NCBI GenBank assembly: GCA_015680685.1 | Contig: MNCI01038085.1 | Location: 572,551-636,550, forward strand | Length of the DNA: 64,000 bases | Origin: Gnetum montanum | Taxonomy: Eukaryota; Streptophyta; Gnetopsida; Gnetales; Gnetaceae | Direction: 5' to 3' | In this document: one piece after another, positions 11,650-23,832 of the stretch | Layout: each line of letters begins with the position of its first letter | Position numbering within the stretch: the stretch's first letter is position 1 | Translations under genes and position numbers: made by a program | Notes under the pieces: generated by a model | What the model saw: only the letters and a program-made list of their open reading frames with translations | Database searches by the model: none | What the model was told of the DNA's origin: nothing

Positions 11650-13935
11650 ACTCCTTAAAAACAAACATTTGAAGAATGCGAGGAAGACGAGAGCATGTCA
11701 ATTTCTAGGAAATTATGTGGCACCAAGAAATACAAAATCCCCCAACAAGAAATTTTTCAAAATATGATATTTGATGGTATTATTTCTATGACGATGCATT
11801 TACTTGAATATATAGAGATAGAGTAGATGATTTTATTAAGGGAAAATAGAAGAATGAGATCTTTCCTTGCAAATTTTTCTATAGAAGGGAAAAAAAACAA
11901 AAATGGAAAAAGAAGACCCACTCACAAGAAAATCATTATACTAGTTGCATAATGTAAGTTAGCCACCACTATTTCGTATTTATGTAATAACATCATATAA
12001 TACAAAGATGCACAATTGAGAAGAATATGATTCTTATTTGAATATTTCTTTTTAAATAGTTATCATTGCAAGTATGGACAAAATGTTACCATAGAGATAG
12101 CATCCAAGAAATGTAGAAAAAGAAATAAGACTAGAAGAAAGACTAGTTGTCAATGTCATTTCATAGTTTGCTATATGAAAGGAACTAATCATGTTGCATA
12201 TATTATATATAAAGAAATGAATCATATTGATACATCAAGAGCTTACTATCATGGCTTACTTGGTTCTATGATAGATAAAAAGACACTCAAAATACATATA
12301 GATTTTCAATGAGGTGCATGAAAAGATAGTGTGTTTTCAGAAAGAAGAATTACCAATAGATCCCATTTATGAGAGGTATATAAAGGATCTTTTTAATGGA
12401 GGATAGGAGTTTGGGCTATCAAGAAATAGGGATATCTTTCTTGTTAAAAAAGACATCTACAACATTTGCAAAAATTTAACCCCTAATTACAAGAAAAGTG
12501 AACATGATAAAATTGGTACTTGGCTATGGTACCAAATGACCAGTGATTTTTTCTTTTGCTAGTAGGATGAGAAACAAGAACCAGGTGTCCCATTGATCAT
12601 CAAGCTACAATCACCTTGGATGTTCAAAAAAATGATAGCTTTATCTAAATGTAGTATCATTGCAATGGATTCCACTTTCAACACTAACAAATATGATGTA
12701 AGTTTCAATATTGGATTTTATTATTCCATTTTAAAAATTGTTGGTGTGATAGTAGAATTCCACATTAACTAATTACAAATGTGTGGTTATCTTTGCAATT
12801 CCTTCTTCATACCATGATGACTATTGATTCATATTATAATGGACTTCTAGTTGCATGGGTGATATCCTCAAGGTGCACCAAATAAAACATAAGTGATTGG
12901 CTTTCAGAGCTTCATCAAAGAGGCAAGGCTAAGGATCCTAATTGGATAGTAATTGCTTTAATGCTAGATGACTCAAAGGTAGATATGAATGTAGTGAGGT
13001 AACTTTTAAGGCATTTTAAAACAAACTTGAAATCATGCCACCTTGGTTTGAGGTATCTTAACATGTGCATAAATTTGATAATTTAATAGGTCTATTTTTG
13101 GAAGCAAAAATGATAATTTGGCATGTTTGGAGGTCATGGAGGAAGAACTTGGAAACCAAAGATAGAGATTCCAATCAAAGAAAAGCAATGGGTGATCATC
13201 TTAATCAAATTATGAATTAGTGAAAAACTATTGTAGATGTTATTCTAGAAATAGAAAAATTTATTAAGAGGTTTCATAAGAACATAGAATTCGTTATGTA
13301 CTTAAAACAATAGTGGTTAAATGGAGACAAATTTAGTGATTTTTATTTGATAGTATCATTCCATTAAAGTTCATATTCACACTCATACAGTCTTTATGCA
13401 TTTGTTTTTTACTTATTTTTGTCCTTAACCTTTTATTTCTAGAGATGTGGGCTAAAGCATTCTATGANGAATATGAAGTCTTGGGAAAAGGCTTTAAAAA
13501 TATTTAATGTTGATTGTGTCCAAGTCATGGAAAAGGAAGCTCAATATTTTATGAGAAGTTAGAATAGTTTGATGCCAAACACTTGGTATAGGGTGTCAAA
13601 GGTGTTTTCTTTTAGTATATATTGTGAGTGTAAATGGTCTTGCCTTGGTCATTTTTGCAAATAGTCAATGAAATATCTTATTATGGTGAAGGATTTTACC
13701 AATGCATTCAAGTTCTTCTTCCAAGATGAGTTTTACAATTTGTGTGGTCCTATGGAACTAAACTCATTCAAGACACATCAATTCCCTTATGAGGAAGATG
13801 CTTTAGAACTTAGAATGACACCAGAGACATTAGGATCAACTAGCCAAAGGTTTGTAATAAAAGAGGTGAACATGGAGGAGAAAATAGACTAACATATGGA
13901 GGTGGACAAAGGTAAGGTAGAATCATAGCGGGAGA
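11650..13935 (+). pseudogene. MULE-like transposase with SWIM zinc finger, decayed
   Basis: Fragments in plus-strand frames match plant Mutator-like transposases. In order: a stretch ending near KIGTWLWYQMTSDFFF (about 12490-12560), the core start IIAMDSTFNTNKYD (12655-12697), GLLVAWVISSRCTK (12845-12885), a WHVWRSWRKN segment (13115-13150), and a SWIM finger CECKWSCLGHFCK (13625-13665) whose final His is lost to a stop. A charged helical tail follows (to about 13935). GT/AG-type intron borders are visible, for example 13353-13442 between two homologous coding parts, so this is a genomic copy and not a processed one. Many stops break it. I found no terminal inverted repeats. It could be a transposon or a dead domesticated relative. 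Confidence 0.7.
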
Positions 13936-14099
13936 CAAAAATTCTTGAGCTCAAAAATAGATTGAAAAAATTCATAAAGACATTACCTACATAAAAGGAT
14001 AGTATTTTAGAAATAGAAAAACATAAGGAATTGTTTCAATCAAAGTTCGTATTTTCAAGTAATGAAAATGGATTATTGAGGAAAAAAAATATTTTCAGG

Positions 14100-14314
14100 T
14101 TGAAATAGTCCTACCAGACATTCTGCCCAAAAACATTTTCAGAGTAAGTATGGATGGGTATGCTATGGAAACATGTCCATGGCCAATGGTGGATGCAAAT
14201 CCATCCATGATGGTGTGTATGACATCATACATGCCCATAGATCATTCATGGCCTAATGTGTAATGACCGAAAACATCGGTGGCTGGAAGAACACCAGAGT
14301 TGGTGGATGCAACA
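14100..14314 (+). repeat. 5' LTR remnant of element A
   Basis: Ends GATGCAACA immediately before the primer site, as element B ends CATCACA before its own. The MULE tail lies directly upstream, so at most a few hundred bases of the expected 1.5-1.8 kb LTR remain. The left border is a guess from the loss of MULE similarity. Confidence 0.4.
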
Positions 14315-14315
14315 A

Positions 14316-14341
14316 TTTTCTGGCACTAGAAGGATGGCTCC
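14316..14341 (+). promoter_or_regulatory. Primer binding site of element A
   Basis: The core TGGCACTAGAAGGATGG lines up with TGATGCTAGAAGGAGGG at the same position in element B (63012-63033, minus). Both resemble a degraded TGGCGC-type site. I cannot name the matching tRNA. Confidence 0.55.
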
Positions 14342-14424
14342 TTCTGGTGCCTTTGCTGAGTGTCATAGTAGTTTTGTGAGCCTTCTGCACCCTAATACAC
14401 ATGGGCGTAGACAAGATGCCCTCT

Positions 14425-15080
14425 TATGATTGTTTACGCTCTGTGCAGTGTAGATTGGTCACTCAAACAGTTTCCCTGGAACCCTACAGAACACAAGGCC
14501 TTCGACTGCCGGCTAACTAGCTCATTCTATGGTCATCTCGTATGCGAGCTGCACCCTATCTGGTGTGGTGTAGATCAGTCACCTAGACGGTCCCTTCGGG
14601 AACTTACGAGACATAAATCCTACATGATTTCTAGGTAGCTTACCCATCCTATAGTTGTCTTGCCTGCATTCTGTACCCTGTTTCGTGTGGTACTGACCAG
14701 TCGCCTCGATGGTCCCTCTGAGATCCCTTGAGATACAAAATTTACCTAGCTGCTAGTTAATTTGATCATCTTATGGTAGTCGCATATGCCTTCCACACCA
14801 CGACTTGCACTAGCATAGACTCGACACCCTTTGTGGTTGTTTATGCTTCGTGTGGTGTAGATCAGTTGCCTCGATGGTTCCTTTGGAACCCTATGAGACA
14901 ATAGGCCTTTCGATGGAAATTTAACTTGTCCCTACTAATTATAGTAGTATTACATGCACCCTACACCCTAGCCAGCATAGGCAAAAATGTGACACCCTTT
15001 TAGGTTGTTTTTGCATTGTATGGTGCAGGTTGGTCGCCTCGACAGTCCCTCTGGGATCCTGTAAGATGTAAAGCCACTTG
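14425..15080 (+). repeat. Leader tandem repeats, five units
   Basis: A core of about 70 bp (GTGTAGATCAGTCGCC, then GATGGTCCCTCTGGGA, then CCTATGAGAC) recurs with its GTGTAGAT-type word at 14449, 14568, 14690, 14857 and 15023. The spacing is first about 120 and then about 166 bp. It lies between primer site and gag. Element B has a single recognisable unit at 62808-62865. Confidence 0.75.
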
Positions 15081-15149
15081 TTCTCGTTTTTAAACCCTTC
15101 AGTTCTTCTGCATTTTCTAGCATTTTTTCACACAATCATTTGCTTAACA

Positions 15150-17640
15150 ATGGTTCTCACCACCACCACCATTGGTACCTTCAACACAGAGATGCCCTCT
15201 GTGGTCCAAGGCACCACTAGTGCTGAACAATGGTTGAATCCAATACTAGAAGCACGCCAGTCTCTCAGAATCTAGAACCGAGAACTTGAGGGGCTAGCTC
15301 AACAACATGAGCATTACAATTTCCTGTGTGCTAAGGTGCAGGCTAACCTACCCTTGGATTTACACGAACTCGAAGAAAAACGTAGCTTCGAGTTCGCTTA
15401 TTGCAACGGGGAGGAATTTGTTCCTAACCAAGGCATTTCTCTACCTTTGACGCAAGCTTACCAAGGGCTACTAGATTAACTAATCCAGTTGATAAGGCTA
15501 GGGGAGCAACAAGACACAGTGTCCAACCAAGATGACACCTTTCAAGATGGGAAAGAAGAGCTCGATTCCCAATCTGATGAGGGAGGACCAGCCAACCTTG
15601 TTCTTGTCCTGTCTACCTAGTCCTTCTGGGTCAACCTACTACCTATCGCCCCCCCCCTTTGTCATCATGGCCATGCTTCAACAGCCTATAGCCACAACTA
15701 CAATGGGTAGCCATGCTATGTTCCTAGCACCTCATCACCCCTATCCACTGGTTGCATCTGCAGCAACTATGCCATCGCAAACTTTCCATCAGCATGCTAC
15801 CACAATACACAACATGCCTATCACGGCTACCCTACTACACATCCATGTTATACCTACTTTGCAACCGCATACAACTCCTATACCAATCCCTACATATGCA
15901 TCTGTTCTGACCCCTATGATGGGTCTAGGTACACCCACATGATGGACTCCACTCACTTCTTCATCTGTTCTATAGCCATCGTAGATGTCTCACTATATTC
16001 GCCCTCAAGTTTACACAACCGCGTAGATGGTACATCCTGGTACAGGGCCGTGGGCTGTCCCATCAAGGACCCAAGCAACCTGCCTAATAGCTCAACCTAT
16101 CGTTACTGCTTCGGTAATAACACCCACCAGATGGTGGACAACACAAAAAACACCTTTAGTAGGGGTGGCCCCAACGACATAGCCGATGAGCCAAATCATC
16201 GCTGCTACCATGCCACATATGGGTGTTGCCTCCGTAGTCCCTCAGTTGCCTACAATATCGCCAGGTTTGGACCAAGTGTTCCAGCACATCCAGACCCTAC
16301 CCGAGGAAGTAAAATGCCTCAAAGAGGTTAGGTCTGATACGGTACAAGTCATAGATTTCTACCAAGATGACCCCATCAACCCTACAATTCCCACTTTGAT
16401 ATTACCACCCAGGATGTCCCTCCCATACTTCACAAAGTATGATGGAGAAGGAGATCCCAATACACATCTTGTTACTTTCTGGTCAGAGTCTTTGTTGTTT
16501 CACAATGGCCACATACGATTATCCACATCTTTGACATGTCCCTAGCTAGGAAAGCCCTAGATTGGTATCGTGCATTGCCACGTTCATCCATTTTGACTTT
16601 GGAAGAGATTTTGACCCAGTTCGTGACACGCTTCAAATATAATTTGAAGCCAGAAACCATGTTGGATCAATTGATGAGCATAAAGAAAGACCCGTTAGAA
16701 CCAGTCCAAAAATTCATTCATTGTTGGAGCGTAAGCCTCAACGAAATCTGTGAACCTATCGTGGAGGCTCACTTGTTAGCCATATTTAAGGGTGAGATGA
16801 ACAACTTCATCAAGTCAAAACTATATTACCTGACTTCACGCTCACTTAGCCAAGCTTTTGCCCAAACGAAAAGCATACAAGATGCGACCAAGGTAAGCAA
16901 AGAGTCGGCTTACTCACTTACAAGAACATTTTTGCAAAAAAGGACAAGGCTAAGGCCCCAACAACCATGGTGGCTGCTGTGGCAGTTGAAGCTAAACCTA
17001 AACATAACAATAGCAGAAACAAGAATAATAAGAAATCGTCCATACCTATGGCTGACCCTGCATCCAAACCGGGTCAAGCATCACAGCCTGCTATGACTGA
17101 GGCATTTGCATGTACTAAACCTAACTTTGAGCGTAAAGATCATTTGAAATACACCCCACTACCTCTCAAACCTTTGAAACTCCTGAAGCAACTGTTGGTA
17201 GTAGGATACATCCAACACAAGCAGATGTCAGAATGAGAAAACATGAGGCATCGATGCTACTACGAACTCCTTATAAATCCCTCTTTAGCCTTGCCCAATG
17301 AGCCTCCAGTTCCTAGGGTTTTTATACTAGACAAATTTTGCGACTACCATCAACTATGTGATCGCACCACATACTACTATCTATCATTGCAAGATGACAT
17401 TCAAAGATTGATCAACCTAGGACAGTTGGTGCTAGACGAAAGTAGCCCAATACGCCCTAAAAACAAATCCATGCATGTCTACACAGATCCCCTCAATGCC
17501 AATAATGTTGGTTATGTAATCAATGCCATCAGTATTGACAATGATCCCATGTCACCCCTTCAGCCATTCGTGATCCGTGTGCCTCAGCATAATGCACCAA
17601 TACCACCAATGGTTGGTCTAACCCCGTAGGTGCCCTTCAT
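15150..17640 (+). pseudogene. Gag of Tat element A
   Basis: The start at ATG 15150 (MVLTTTTIGTF) is supported by the aligned start of element B at 62562. N-terminal part: NFLCAKVQANLPLDLHELEE, shared with B. A Tyr/Thr/Pro-rich stretch follows (15640-15950). The gag core begins near 16250 with VIDFYQDDPINPTIP and FTKYDGEGDPNTHLVTF, then after a frameshift near 16535 continues ARKALDWYRALPRSSILTLEE to about 16930. Near 17330 a degraded zinc-knuckle region (KFCDYHQLCDRTTYYYLSLQDD) corresponds to the CxxH...C...L.DEI segment normal in Tat gag. Several stops and frameshifts are present. Confidence 0.8.
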
Positions 17641-17743
17641 CATGAAAGTCCCACCATGGGCATCTACTTCTACACCACTTGCTGGCAGGGCCACATGACC
17701 CCATCAACTAACACCGCTAGCCCCATTCATAATCAAGGGGCCA

Positions 17744-18934
17744 ATGTCCTCTATAGCCCCCATCCCGTGCAACAACATTGAAAAACCCCTTCACACCACA
17801 ATGCGAGAAGCCTACTTAGTGTGTGAGGCATCAAAGGGGGATACCGTCAAAAGTAGCCCCAAAACCACACCTTTTCCCTTTAAGACTACACCTTCATCAT
17901 CAAAGATGAAGGTCGACGCAATTACACTACTTGCGACATCTTTCTACCAAAGATTTGAACCTAAGTTTGGGGCCTTCTCCCCTTAAGAGATTCATCTTCT
18001 AGGACGAATCGAGGAAGAGCATGTCAAACAAATAGGTGGCCAATACTTCTTGAATGCCCTCACCCAGGTTAGGCAAGCCCTTAAAACAAAAAATGCCATG
18101 TTAAGCCTATACGACCTAGTCATGACGTCTACCCCTCATTGTGAGGCTTTAGTCCACGTGCTAATGGCAATACTGGTCGATGAAAATATGTTGATAAACG
18201 AAGAAGCAGTTCACTCAGTCATACTCCCCTCTATACCCACGGAGCCCACACTACCTCAATTGACCTTTAGCAGTGGAACCATTAAGATAGAGCCTGAAGG
18301 AGATCAGGTAACTATGGCACCTCTCTTTATCACAATTCAGATCAGCCAATACCAAATCCGAAGGGTACATGTCAATGATGGGGTAGCCACAAATGTCATC
18401 TCCTTTCCTATTATAGATTAGCTGGGGTTGGTCAACCAGGTCAAACCAACAGTGATGTCATGTCTACAGTCATTCAATGGGGCACGTGTCATGGTAAAGG
18501 GCACAGTTCATCTAAACTTCATAGCAGGGGACGAGCTCTCCACAGATGCAACGTTCATCATGGTCAAAGAAATGCCTAGGTTTAACCTAATCTTAGGAAG
18601 AGCCTAGTTAGCACAACTTGGGGCTGTCTCCTCACCTATACACCAAGAAATCCACTTACCATACGTAGGTAGGGAGGTGATAATCCATGGCGACGGGGTT
18701 GCAATGCAAGCAATTAGCAACATAAACATAGAGCAAGGTTCAAAGGTTACAACCTCTAAAGATGAAGCGCTTGTTCATGCATGCACCAATCATGCAACGA
18801 AAGGATTCGCCCAATGAGGCAATCCTCAAATCGAAAACGCATGGGTGGAGTTGCCCTTTCAAGTGAAGGATAGTGACATAAGCCAAGGCCTCGGCGGAAC
18901 GCCTCAACCTTGTGTCGCGCTCCACCCACAAAAA
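17744..18934 (+). pseudogene. Aspartic protease of Tat element A
   Basis: After a Pro-rich linker, the protease is seen from about 18050. The active-site region reads VHVNDGVATNVISF, where Tat proteases usually have IDxG; the later FNLILGRA and LAQLGAVSS match the family's ILGR.WL signature. The C-terminal part ENAWVELPF (about 18835) has a counterpart ETLWVELPF in element B. In-frame stops occur at 18419 and 18605. The coding similarity between A and B stops at 18934, which is where I place the splice donor. Confidence 0.75.
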
Positions 18935-19019
18935 GTCAAAGGCCAGTCATGCACACCATAGCAATCTTGCAACCTCCCACCCCATCCCCATCCTTGCATA
19001 TTCGCTTAGATTGTCAATA

Positions 19020-19150
19020 TGTCATCCTTTTGGCATGCTACATGCGTCGGCAGCCTGAAATGACCTAAAACTAGCATTATCACTTTTCATTTTACTCACT
19101 ATGCAAATAGCCCGAAATGGTCTAAAACTAATAAACAGCCGCATGAAAAC
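19020..19150. repeat. Degenerate AAACTAG/TTAAGG motif repeats at the antisense gene's 3' side, element A
   Basis: GAAATGACCTAAAACTAGC and GAAATGGTCTAAAACTAAT, 72 bases apart, match in inverse complement the CTAGTTTAAGGCCATTTC units in the same relative place of element B (58345-58570). Confidence 0.45.
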
Positions 19151-19448
19151 TTTACATAACACGCATGATAATACAAGATTGGTTTTTTTTCTTTTTATTG
19201 AGATCTTGCATTCCATTCAAAATTTTTCGCCTATCGGTAGTGTTTTTAAATTCTATTAAAAATAAAAAAATACAATAAGAATGGGAATCAAGCCCCATGC
19301 TCTCATGATTTATCTCCATGCACACCGCCTTCACCGTTTGTCCCTACTTCATCCACTTGTGCACCCCCTGCTCCTGTACTACCTCCAGCCACCACATCAC
19401 TCCTTCCCCCCATGGGTCTCTCACCGTCGTTGAGAGCCTGTATTCCAA

Positions 19449-19474
19449 AATATATATATATATATACATATATG
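19449..19474. repeat. (TA)n microsatellite
   Basis: A run of alternating TA with two interruptions, just beyond the 3' end of the antisense gene. Confidence 0.8.
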
Positions 19475-19539
19475 TAAAGTAGTTAGTAGGGACCACAAAT
19501 GTGATAAACGAAAGCTGTAGCAAAGCATTAAATGACTAA

Positions 19540-22500
19540 CCCGAGGGGATCCTGCATCAGTCACAAGAGGTATCTAGTCTAGGCCAGGCTTGAGATGACG
19601 TTCGATCTCCTCCATCGAAATATCCATCTAGCACCTATCACTGGGTTTAGCATTCACAACAGAAACCTTATCCCTTTCTAAGGACATCCACTCCAGAGGT
19701 TCTTGGAAAAGGTAGGTGGTTACAGTCTCTCCTATAGAAAGTGTCACTCCCAAGTCTAGAGATTCCATAACTTACACCTACTCTTTAAATCTGGCATAGG
19801 CCTCAGAAGCACCAATGGCCTTCACAAACATCTCATACGAGAATGCCTCCACAACAGCGTCTCTATACAATCTTTGATGGGTTTCATTTTTTAGCTTATA
19901 CGTATATTTATGATTCCTTTGGGTCTTCCCCCATTCGAAGATCTTGGCATTTATGTCTTTCATTTCTTGGCACTTCTGGGCTAGTAAGTCCATCTGCATC
20001 TGCTATTCGATTATTTCATGAGTGGATTCCATGTTCTAGTGGACGACAGTCCAAAACCTGGCATAGTCATCTATAGCCCTTTGCAAGTCCACAGGGTTAG
20101 GATTACGGTTTATGAGGAAGTCGACCCTCGACATGAGATTCTCTACCTTGGCTGCTAGTTCCACCTCTTTGTTCACTCTTGTGGACCTGATTCCATAATT
20201 CCTCGTTGGTACACCTACATTCCCATAGGGAGCACACCGAATGCAAAACACATTTGTAAGCCTTGTTAAATATATGATGGGACACTTCAGTCACTTTAGA
20301 CAAGAGTGTGGGCATTGCACCAATCTCCATAGGTTGAGCCAGGTCCCATTTCAGCTAAGAGGCTTTTCAACATAGAAGGTGCAACAATTGCAATAACATG
20401 ATGTAAATCAATGTGTTCAGAAGTTTTAGCGTAGCAGCATAGGGGCTGTCGAAATTCCTACATACTTGCACAAGGATCTTCCTGTTGAAGGTGTTTGATC
20501 ATGTCGTCAATAAGTCCCTAGGCAAACGTAAACTTGTTAGGAACTTCAGCCCATGACTTCATCTAGGGAAGAGGGGGTCCTGAGACGTCAGTAGTAGCAC
20601 TTGTTACATGATTAAGCATATCAGCAATGGCTGGAATGGACTATAGTAAGGCACATCCAAAGCCTAAACTCACCAACATCTGACTCCTATATTGTTTCTT
20701 GCCAATGTCAGACAATTGCGGTAGGTTCAGTAGAAGGCCTGGCCAAGTCCATGGGAGTTCCCTCTCAATGCGTTGGCACTTTTCCTTTCAGGAAAGTAGT
20801 GCCTTGTTTATTTTTTGGAGGAACCTCTTCATTGGTAGGAAGAGGCTCCCTAATGGAAAGAACTCCTACCCTGGAGACAATACCTCTATCATTCCTAGCT
20901 GTGGCCCCTTCTTCCAAAGTTGGGGCCGCTGTGTCTTTATTCGTCACCCCCATTTTGAGAGACGACACTTCCTTGTCACCTTCTTCTTCGTCTTCTTCTT
21001 CTGCTACCCAAAAAAGGGTATACACACAATAAATCGAGATAGGTTAACAAAGGATCATCCAACTAAGAAAGGAATAGCAGGCTCCCTAAATGCTTACCAA
21101 TGGGGGGTTGCGTCCACCACAACTTGAACCGTAGTCTTCATTCCTTTTTGAGAGGACTTTTCCTAGCTGGGGTGTCTGTTTCTCCGTAACTCCGTGGGTA
21201 TGGTCTCAGCCATAAGACATTCACCTTGTGTCGAGTTGCCAAATATGGTAAGGGGGGTCTCCCCTATGTTGTCCTGGCCACAAGTGCTACGAACATCCAG
21301 ACCTTTAGTCATTATAGAAAAAGAATCTCTGACCACCTCCAGGGAAGCCTAGGCTTGCATGGTCTGAAAGACCTACGAATCCACAGTTTTGGAATCTGGT
21401 CATGATCTAGTTCGGACCAAACCCTGTTCTCTTGGACCACCAGGAATTCCATGAAGCACTTTAAATAGCGTATGTAAAAGACGTAGTGTATGTTATAATG
21501 GGACTTCATTTGCTCACGGAGCCCCAAAATCTTGCCCTACAAACCGCTACATAAGAACTCAGCCTAGTTCTAACGGGCCCCTTCCTCCACGACTTCCTGC
21601 ATTACCCAAGCCTGCTCAAGACCCAAGACCTTCCCTTGGGTAAGCAATTGAGGAAATGCATGGGTATGAAAGATCGAGTATATCTCCATGTTAGGGCTAT
21701 CTTTAAGCATGTCCATAGGGAACCCTTTCCACTCCTTGGTAAGCCTCAACCTCTCCTCGATATGCCACTTCTGGAGGGTCAACCCCTGCTTTCCCCTCGA
21801 CATCACATTAGTGCCATTAGTAGGAATGCAAAACAAGTCTACAAATAACTGGTCATTAATTTCAATAACCACCTACACACCCCGCACGTATGTGTGAAAG
21901 AGGCTCGCCTGGCCAAAAAGGAATTCACAATGGAAAGCATCTTGACAGCAGGGACACTCGGATTCAACATCATAAAAAAGTCCATAAGCCCAGCCATCTG
22001 GATTCTTTTGCGCAAAGGGCCCAGAGCCCCTTGTTCTAGCCAGCTCTGGCTCACCGATACTTCACCATATTTGAAGTAGATGTGTCCCCCTAGCCTTTTG
22101 GCAGTTACCATCGTCACTTCACAAGGCTTCTTCGCTCTTGCAGTAATAAACACAGGGCATGATTATTATAAACGAGAGAGGAGACTACATAAAAACTTGA
22201 GCCCATGGTGCCCACTCATTAACCCACCAGGTCTATACTATGAGGGGAATAGCAGGAGCTCAGCCACCAAGACCGCTTAAAGCATAACCTGCTTAAAAGG
22301 TTCTCTCCACTCCTTGTCTAGCCAACCCTTTTCCTTGAAATTACTATAGAGAGGGGCGAGTGTGCATAGATGGGAATGGTATCCCTCCCCACAATGAGTA
22401 ATCACGCCAGCCCACAAGCTCTTGGCAGAGGCAAATTCCTATAGAGCTAGCTACGCTATGGCCAACTCGTTCGGTTGATGATGAATCCTACCATCATCAA

Positions 22501-23669
22501 GGTAAAACCTTAAGACAAATGCACACTATTAACACCCAGCCAAGCATGGTTAATATTGCACAACCAAGAAAAGTAAAAATGTAAAACTCACCTGCCAATA
22601 CAGTAGATCATCCCTTGTGGGTTCTGAAAGTACGTCACTACATGGCGCGCGAGGTACAGTGTATTGTAGGGATGGTAACACTGGTATTCCAGAATATCCC
22701 AGATCTAGGCCAAGCACCTCAGCCTTGTGGAGTGCTGGATAGACCCTCCTCCCAGCCTGCCTATGGTTGCATCATCAGAAAGATATTTTAGGATGCCTTG
22801 ATTTGTTCCTGGTAGCAAAGCCTCTATTATGTCAAATGCCTACACCACATCCAAAGAAGACCAAACCATGAGACTAAACTGGTTGAGAAGGAATTTCAGG
22901 AAGTCTCATGCCCCATCCCTGAACCAAACTGCTTGCTCTCCCAAACATATTGGGGGAGGGGGAACGTTGGCCATGGGTCTACCTACATGACATAAAACTC
23001 CTTCAAGATCCAAAACGATCAATCTAGACCTTGGCCCTACCCTGCACGATGGAAATAGAAAATGCTAACATTAAATGTGAACACAATGCATGCGCTACAT
23101 AACAGCACGTAGCCAATCATGAATGCGGCATAACATAAGCCCTATTCATCGTAGCATAGCAAAGATGCAAAAGCCTAGCGTAGCAAAAAAAAAAAAAGGT
23201 TGGGGGGTGTAAGTAACTTAGCCTAGCAACAAAATAACTAGCCTACATCATACAGAGCCAAACCCTCCTGAAGGTTTTACATTACAACATGTCACAGCAT
23301 GTCAAAGTCAAACAACTTAAAAGACCCTAGTCATGCAACCGTGGCAACTATCGCAGCAGCAATGGCCTTGCATGCAATTACAATGAGACCCTTGCATAAC
23401 TACAATAACTGAAAGAAAGAGAGGCCGCGATAGTACAGAAGCCAAAACAACATGGCCGTAATAAAAACACAAGTAGTGAAACAAATAAGATACAAAGCTA
23501 GAGCAAAAAATGGTAGAAGATGCAAGGAGAAAAGAGCGGAGGAGACATAAAAGACTCACGGAGTCAACAATGGCCTCTCTTGCGCTGGGACACATGCCCA
23601 TGGCCCACGTCTCAGAGTCTTCTTCACCTCCCCAACCTTCACAAGCAACAACTGAGTCTTAGGAGCCAT
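19540..23669 (-). pseudogene. Antisense multi-exon gene inside element A (HAD-like plus transposon-protein-like domains)
   Basis: Runs against the element. Exon 1 (23669-23560) starts MAPKTQLLLVKVGE; its GTGAGT donor and the GTGCAG acceptor at 23042-23044 keep the frame (phase 2). Exon 2 (23041-22592) is the HAD-like exon listed separately. Exon 3 begins near 22505 with FYLDDGR, in phase. Exon 4 starts near 22145 and carries IYFKYGEVSVSQ, AGLMDFFMMLNPSVP and, after a frameshift, VVIEINDQLFVDLFCIP, resembling the plant transposon-protein domain. An acidic stretch (EEEDEEEGDKE, about 21000) and a charged helical tail (FEWGKTQRNHKYTYKLKNE, about 19920) follow, to about 19540. Every part has a counterpart on the plus strand of element B. 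Function is unknown. Confidence 0.7.
22592..23041 (-). pseudogene. HAD/FCP1-like phosphatase exon of the antisense gene, element A
   Basis: The exon opens with LIVLDLEGVLCHV, which fits motif I of HAD phosphatases of the FCP1/NLI-interacting-factor group (hydrophobic stretch, then D-x-[DNE]-G-x-L). About 30 residues later comes AVWFRDGA, a stop, DFLKFLLNQFSLMVWSS, corresponding to the R-P-x..FL..........WSS segment around motif II of that family. Towards the end, YNTLYL followed by FQNP is where the family's NTLLIDDSP motif lies; here the acidic pair is lost. Borders are consensus splice sites (acceptor CAG, donor CAG|GTGAGT). The second motif I Asp is Glu, so activity is doubtful even before decay. 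Confidence 0.65.
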
Positions 23670-23820
23670 AGCCTTACTCGTAGATTTACAACCTTCATCT
23701 TAGAAAGTCGTCATGATAATGGATCAGCACGGTGACTCCACGCCCCGAAAATGCCAAAGTACTTCGACAAGGATTATGTTCTTCTAGGGAAAAAATGATG
23801 AAATTACCAGGATTTAGTCC

Positions 23821-23832
23821 TTATTTATAGTA
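23821..23832 (-). promoter_or_regulatory. TATA box of the antisense gene, element A
   Basis: On the minus strand it reads CTATAAATAAGG, about 160 bp before the ATG at 23669. Element B has TATAAATA at the equivalent spot, about 140 bp before its ATG. The conserved position argues for an own promoter. Confidence 0.55.

Noticed and set aside
20699-21127. 142-codon plus-strand frame inside the element A block
   Set aside because: It is opposite the acidic part of the antisense gene, which has a homologue in element B; the plus frame has none.
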